A stretch of DNA of 17,268 nucleotides from CAYWMD01 sp964458575 (GTDB taxonomy: Bacteria > Verrucomicrobiota > Verrucomicrobiia > Limisphaerales > JADLHS01): the NCBI GenBank assembly GCA_964458575.1, contig CAYWMD010000091.1, positions 1-17,268 on the forward strand. The letters are read 5' to 3'. The notes beneath the pieces were generated by a model. It did not search any database and was not told the origin of the DNA. It worked only from the letters and a program-made list of their open reading frames with translations. The position numbers and the translations under genes were made by a program. Shown one piece after another: positions 13,762 to 17,268 of the stretch (its first letter is position 1; the number at the start of each line of letters is the position of its first letter).

Positions 13762-15705
13762 ATGCGAAAGCATTTCCGGCACAGAATCACCCGAGCCGCT
13801 GGCTATTGGCGGTTTCACGAACGAACGTTGAGGACGGTGGTGGTGTCGGTTGGTGTTTTCATCAACACAGCCGCGGCGTTTGCCCAGTATCCCGCCTCGC
13901 ACCAGATTGCCAAGGACGGCACGGCCATTGTGCTGGAGGATTACGCGAGTCTGCCGTTGTCGAGCCGGACGACGGGCGCTTACCCGCCGCCAATCAACTA
14001 CGCGAATCAGCTCGGGCGCGTAAACTTCCTGCGCGCCGAGCCGACGAATGCGCCGCTGGCCGCGACCCGGTTGTTCGTCTGCGACCTGAATCGCAACCTG
14101 TATATTCTCAACCGGACTTCGAAGGTGTTTACGACCTACATCAACTTCGAGGAGGTGTTTCCGCGATTCGACAACGACCCCGGTTATTCCGGCGGCCTCG
14201 TCACGTTTGCCTTCGACCCTGAGTATGGGAGCAACGGCATTTTCTTCACGGTTCACACCGAGCTGACCAACTTGCCCGCACGCGGACCGACGAACGGCCA
14301 TTTGCCCAGTCTGATCACCAACGGTTACACGACGACGGCGGCGATCAATCCGCCCGCCGGTCCGATTGCACGGTATGCGATCTTGATCGAGTGGACGGAT
14401 ACGAACCTCAACAACGCGACCTTTGAGGGCACCGCCCGCGAATTGCTACGGGTGGGTTTCAACGATGTTGTTCATCCGCTCGGCGATTTGATCTTCAACC
14501 CCATGGCCCAGACCGGTGATGCGGACTATCGAAATCTTTACATCGCCAGCGGCGATGGCGCCGCAGGGGAAACCAGCGACGCGAGACATACCATCCCGCA
14601 GCGATTGGACACGGTGCTCGGAAAAATTCTGCGCATCACGCCCGACGTCGCTCTGCGCACGAACGCCAGCACCGTCAGCGCGAATACTCGTTACCGCATT
14701 CCCACCGGCGGCGACGATCCCAACCCGTTTGCCTCGCTCGGTCTCACCGGTTTGAAAAAGGAAATCTTCGCCTACGGTTTTCGCAATCCACACCGCATGA
14801 GTTGGGACGCGGACTCCAATGCGCTGCTCGTGGACGACATCGGTCTTTATTCCTGGGAGGAGGTGAACCTCATTCACAAAGGCGACAACTACGGTTACGC
14901 CGAACGCGAAGGCGTCGAACAACTCTTTGTCGGCGGACCGAACGACGGCCTGACCGGCAGCCAAGCCGGTGTGCCGTTTCCCACCAACACTGATTTTCTC
15001 GTCGTGACGGGCCTCGTCAGTTCGGTTGCGCCCGTCTATCCTGTCGCTGAATACAGCCATCGCGACGGCGACGCCATCAGCAGTGGTTTCGTTTATCGTG
15101 GTTCGGCAATGCCGGCGCTGCGCGGCAAATATGTCTTCGGCGACATCACGACGGGCCGGCTTTTCTTTTGTGACCTTGCTGAAATGCTCGCGGCGGACGA
15201 TGGCAACCGCGTCACGACGGCATCCATCCACGAAATTCAGGTTGTCTTCAACGGCGTCAAGCGCCGTGTGTTCGACATCCTTTCCGACAAATACCATGCG
15301 AAGGGCGGCACATCCGGCAACGCGCTACCCGGTGGCTGTGGGGGGTTGAATACCGGCGGCAACGATCCGCAGGGAGTTCCATACGGTTGCGGCCGGGCCG
15401 ACATCCGCCTCGCGCAGGACAACGATGGGGAACTCTATCTGCTGAGCAAGAGCGACGGCATGATCCGCAAAATGACGGCGGTGCTCATCCCGCCGGTCAT
15501 AACCAGCGTCCGTGCGACGAACGGTTTCTGCACGCTCACCTGGCTGGCCATCAGCAATCAGACCTACCGCGTTCAATTCAAAAACTCCCTCGATGAAACG
15601 AACTGGACCAATCTGTCCGGCGACGTGACGGCGACCGGTCCCAGCGCATCAAAGACAGACGCGCTGGGATTCTCGGCGCGATTCTATCGCGTGCTCGCGC
15701 TGTAA
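13762..15705 (+). CDS. Secreted PQQ-dependent glucose/sorbosone dehydrogenase-like protein with C-terminal Ig/FnIII-like module
   Basis: With the ATG at 13762 the protein is 647 aa: an Arg/His-rich n-region, a hydrophobic segment ('VVVSVGVFINTAAAFA') and cleavage near 'AFAQ'. The body is a GSDH-type six-bladed propeller. Motifs include 'NDVVHPLGDLIFNP', whose His (H238) fits the catalytic His, 'YIASGDGAAGETSDARH', 'LDTVLGKILRI', 'FAYGFRNPHRMSWD', 'YSWEEVNLIHKGDNYGY' and 'SGFVYRGSAMPALRGKYVFGD'. These oxidise sugars with PQQ outside the cytoplasm; substrate unknown. Residues about 577-647 form an Ig/FnIII-like module ('ITSVRATNGFCTLTWLA' to 'FSARFYRVLAL'), a C-terminal style I associate with secreted Verrucomicrobia proteins. 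A start at 13636 would overlap the mpl start and add 42 unconvincing residues. No heme-c CxxCH motif was seen. Confidence 0.88.
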   Translation: MRKHFRHRITRAAGYWRFHERTLRTVVVSVGVFINTAAAFAQYPASHQIAKDGTAIVLEDYASLPLSSRTTGAYPPPINYANQLGRVNFLRAEPTNAPLAATRLFVCDLNRNLYILNRTSKVFTTYINFEEVFPRFDNDPGYSGGLVTFAFDPEYGSNGIFFTVHTELTNLPARGPTNGHLPSLITNGYTTTAAINPPAGPIARYAILIEWTDTNLNNATFEGTARELLRVGFNDVVHPLGDLIFNPMAQTGDADYRNLYIASGDGAAGETSDARHTIPQRLDTVLGKILRITPDVALRTNASTVSANTRYRIPTGGDDPNPFASLGLTGLKKEIFAYGFRNPHRMSWDADSNALLVDDIGLYSWEEVNLIHKGDNYGYAEREGVEQLFVGGPNDGLTGSQAGVPFPTNTDFLVVTGLVSSVAPVYPVAEYSHRDGDAISSGFVYRGSAMPALRGKYVFGDITTGRLFFCDLAEMLAADDGNRVTTASIHEIQVVFNGVKRRVFDILSDKYHAKGGTSGNALPGGCGGLNTGGNDPQGVPYGCGRADIRLAQDNDGELYLLSKSDGMIRKMTAVLIPPVITSVRATNGFCTLTWLAISNQTYRVQFKNSLDETNWTNLSGDVTATGPSASKTDALGFSARFYRVLAL

Positions 15706-15712
15706 GCTTGTT

Positions 15713-15741
15713 CCGGAGCGCGGATTGTCCCAATCCGCAGC
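15713..15741. repeat. 29-nt palindromic repeat, copy 2
   Basis: Begins CCGGAGCGC; perfect 8-bp stem GCGGATTG (15720-15727) / CAATCCGC (15731-15738) around TCC, then AGC. It starts 8 nt after the dehydrogenase stop codon and is the better-paired partner of copy 1 at 7666-7694. It could stabilise the 3' end of the mRNA or act as a weak terminator; no T-run follows. Confidence 0.7.
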
Positions 15742-15884
15742 AGCCCAAAATTCCCAAATGCTGCGAGATGAGGACAACGCGCGCGCCCCAATTCGAGCCG
15801 ACGGCCCTGAAACTGATGGAGCTCTTGAAGCAAAGCAATTTGACGTGCACTTTTGTCGCAAATCCTGTAGCAAACTCAGCCATC

Positions 15885-17189
15885 ATGTATAGCCGCTGGC
15901 GATTTCTCGTTTGCTGGTTGCTGCTGCTTGCAGCGGCCGCCTGCGCTGACTGGCCGGATTTTCGCGGGCCCTGGGGCAACGGCCACGTCTCCGCCCCCGG
16001 TGACACCAACCTGGTCGGCTTGCCGTTGCACTGGAGCGAAACGGAGAACGTGAAATGGAAAACCGCCATGCCCCATACCGGCTGGTCAACGCCCGTTATC
16101 CTCGGCAAACAAATCTGGCTCACCACCGCCACGATGGATGGTCACGACTTTTTCGCCATCTGCGTGGATGCGGATTCAGGCAAAATCATTTTCAACGAGC
16201 ACTTGTTTCACTGCGACACCCCTGAGCCGTTGGGCAACAAGGTCAACGGCTATGCGTCGCCCTCGCCGGTCATCGAGCCAGGCCGAGTGTACGTTCACTT
16301 CGGCAGCTACGGGACGGCGTGTATTGACACCGGTAGCTTCAAGACGATTTGGAAACGCAACGACCTCCCGTGCCGACATTATCGCGGACCGGGCTCGTCG
16401 CTGGTGCTGTTCAAGAACCTGCTCATCCTCACGATGGACGGGATTGACGTGCAATACCTCGCCGCTCTGGATACGAAAACCGGCGCAACGGTTTGGAAAA
16501 CGAATCGCACAACGGCGTGGAACGATCTCGGCCCCGACGGCAAGCCAATGGCCGAAGGCGACTACCGCAAAGCCTACACCACGCCATTGATCGTGGACGG
16601 CGGCAAACAAATGCTCAGTGTCGGAGCAAAGGCGGCTTACAGCTACGATCCTGCAACCGGGCGTGAAATTTGGAAGCTGAATCACCCGGCATTTTCCGGC
16701 GCGTCGCGTCCGTTGTTCGCCAACGGCATCGCCTATCTCGCCACCGGCCATGGCAAGGGCGAGATGTTGGCCGTGCGCGCGGATGGTCACGGCGACGTGA
16801 CTGACACGCATGTTCTGTGGCGCGTCTCGCGCAGCCCGCCGCGGATGCCCTCCTCGGTTCTGGTGGATGACCTGCTTTTCATGGTGAGCGACAGCGGCAC
16901 GGCGACGTGCCTCGATATCGCGACGGGAAAAGAAATGTGGCAGGAACGCCTGTCCGGCGAACACGCCGCGTCGTTGCTCTACGGCGATGGGCGGGTTTAT
17001 GCCTTCAGCCAGAACGGAACCACGACCATTTTCAAACCGACTCGCACCTTCGAAGTTGTTGCAACGAACAAACTGGACGTTGGCTTCATGGCTTCGCCGG
17101 CTGTCGCTGGCAAAGCCTTGATCCTGCGAACCAGAACCCACCTTTACCGCATCGAGGACGACGCAGCGAAAGCGACTGCGGCGAAGTAA
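15885..17189 (+). CDS. Secreted PQQ-like (PF13360-type) beta-propeller protein
   Basis: A 434-aa exported protein. The N-terminus (MYSRWRFLVCWLLLLAAAAC) is a signal peptide; Cys20 could be a poor lipobox (AAAC) or lie in a type I site before 'ADW'. The mature protein opens with 'DWPDFRGPWGNG', a hallmark of PQQ-binding-like propellers abundant in Planctomycetes and Verrucomicrobia. Repeating 'DxxTGxxxW' blade motifs follow: 'LDTKTGATVWKTN', 'YDPATGREIWKLN', 'LDIATGKEMWQERL'. These proteins are often annotated as outer-membrane assembly (BamB-like) or PQQ dehydrogenase-like; PQQ binding and catalysis are not shown by the sequence. The frame is open back to 15708, but that extension covers the 29-nt repeat and has no protein-like features, so the ATG at 15885 is used. 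It lies 179 nt downstream of the dehydrogenase gene on the same strand; cotranscription is possible. Confidence 0.88.
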   Translation: MYSRWRFLVCWLLLLAAAACADWPDFRGPWGNGHVSAPGDTNLVGLPLHWSETENVKWKTAMPHTGWSTPVILGKQIWLTTATMDGHDFFAICVDADSGKIIFNEHLFHCDTPEPLGNKVNGYASPSPVIEPGRVYVHFGSYGTACIDTGSFKTIWKRNDLPCRHYRGPGSSLVLFKNLLILTMDGIDVQYLAALDTKTGATVWKTNRTTAWNDLGPDGKPMAEGDYRKAYTTPLIVDGGKQMLSVGAKAAYSYDPATGREIWKLNHPAFSGASRPLFANGIAYLATGHGKGEMLAVRADGHGDVTDTHVLWRVSRSPPRMPSSVLVDDLLFMVSDSGTATCLDIATGKEMWQERLSGEHAASLLYGDGRVYAFSQNGTTTIFKPTRTFEVVATNKLDVGFMASPAVAGKALILRTRTHLYRIEDDAAKATAAK

Positions 17190-17211
17190 CGTCGCGCTCA
17201 CTTTCCCACGC

Positions 17212-17229
17212 GGCCGCATCCTGGCGGCC
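17212..17229. terminator. Inverted repeat downstream of the PQQ-like gene
   Basis: GGCCGC and GCGGCC are exact reverse complements around ATCCTG, 22 nt after the stop codon. No T-run follows, so intrinsic termination is only a possibility. The remaining bases to the window end show no gene. Confidence 0.3.
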
Positions 17230-17268
17230 AAGTCTTGCGGTGCGCTGGGCCAATTACGGTCCCATCAG

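Noticed and set aside
15708..15884. N-terminal extension of the PQQ-like protein
   Set aside because: It would translate the 29-nt repeat and place about 59 residues ahead of a good signal peptide.

Overview
The window is GC-rich and reads as a chromosomal segment from a Gram-negative, meso-diaminopimelate-containing bacterium. The best guess is Verrucomicrobiota, perhaps Pedosphaera/Limisphaera-like. Reasons: an Mpl murein-recycling ligase (Gram-negative envelope), secreted PQQ-type beta-propellers including one that opens with a 'DWPDFRGP' motif of the kind common in Planctomycetes/Verrucomicrobia, a secreted dehydrogenase ending in an Ig/FnIII-like module with a terminal 'RFYRV', and predicted starts that lack Shine-Dalgarno sequences throughout. 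The taxon is inference; no rRNA or tRNA gene was seen.

Layout. 1-2144 (minus strand): a GspE/PilB-type assembly ATPase followed at once by the first 127 codons of a GspL/PilM-like protein, i.e. part of a type II secretion/type IV pilus operon. 2333-3382 (+): an orphan class II Fic AMP-transferase. 3383-3825: about 440 bp with no credible gene. 3826-4671 (+): PurU-type formyltetrahydrofolate deformylase. 4760-4928: two inverted copies of a REP-like palindrome. 5075-6049 (+): secreted TPR protein. 6063-10543 (minus): three genes read in the order VIT/vWA surface protein, rhombosortase-like rhomboid protease, secreted C92 (YiiX-like) papain-fold peptidase. 10766-12250 (+): a sigma54-dependent activator divergent from that cluster. 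12255-13649 (minus): mpl. 13762-15705 and 15885-17189 (+): a secreted glucose/sorbosone-dehydrogenase-like protein and a PQQ-like beta-propeller protein.

The most interesting part is 6063-12250. A VIT + von Willebrand A protein ends in a short Gly/Pro/Ser linker, a hydrophobic stretch and an RRKRK tail, which is the architecture of proteins cleaved and sorted by intramembrane proteases. The next gene encodes a small rhomboid with the GLSGxxHG active-site motif typical of rhombosortases. The divergently transcribed sigma54 activator has an unrecognised N-terminal domain and may control the pair. I infer a dedicated, locally regulated protease/substrate sorting system, with the C92 peptidase as a possible third component.

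The intergenic regions contain several repeat types: a 29-nt palindromic repeat found twice with a compensatory stem change, a REP-like inverted pair, tandem 7-nt repeats just before two genes, and a 12-bp UUCG hairpin between the VIT gene and its putative protease.
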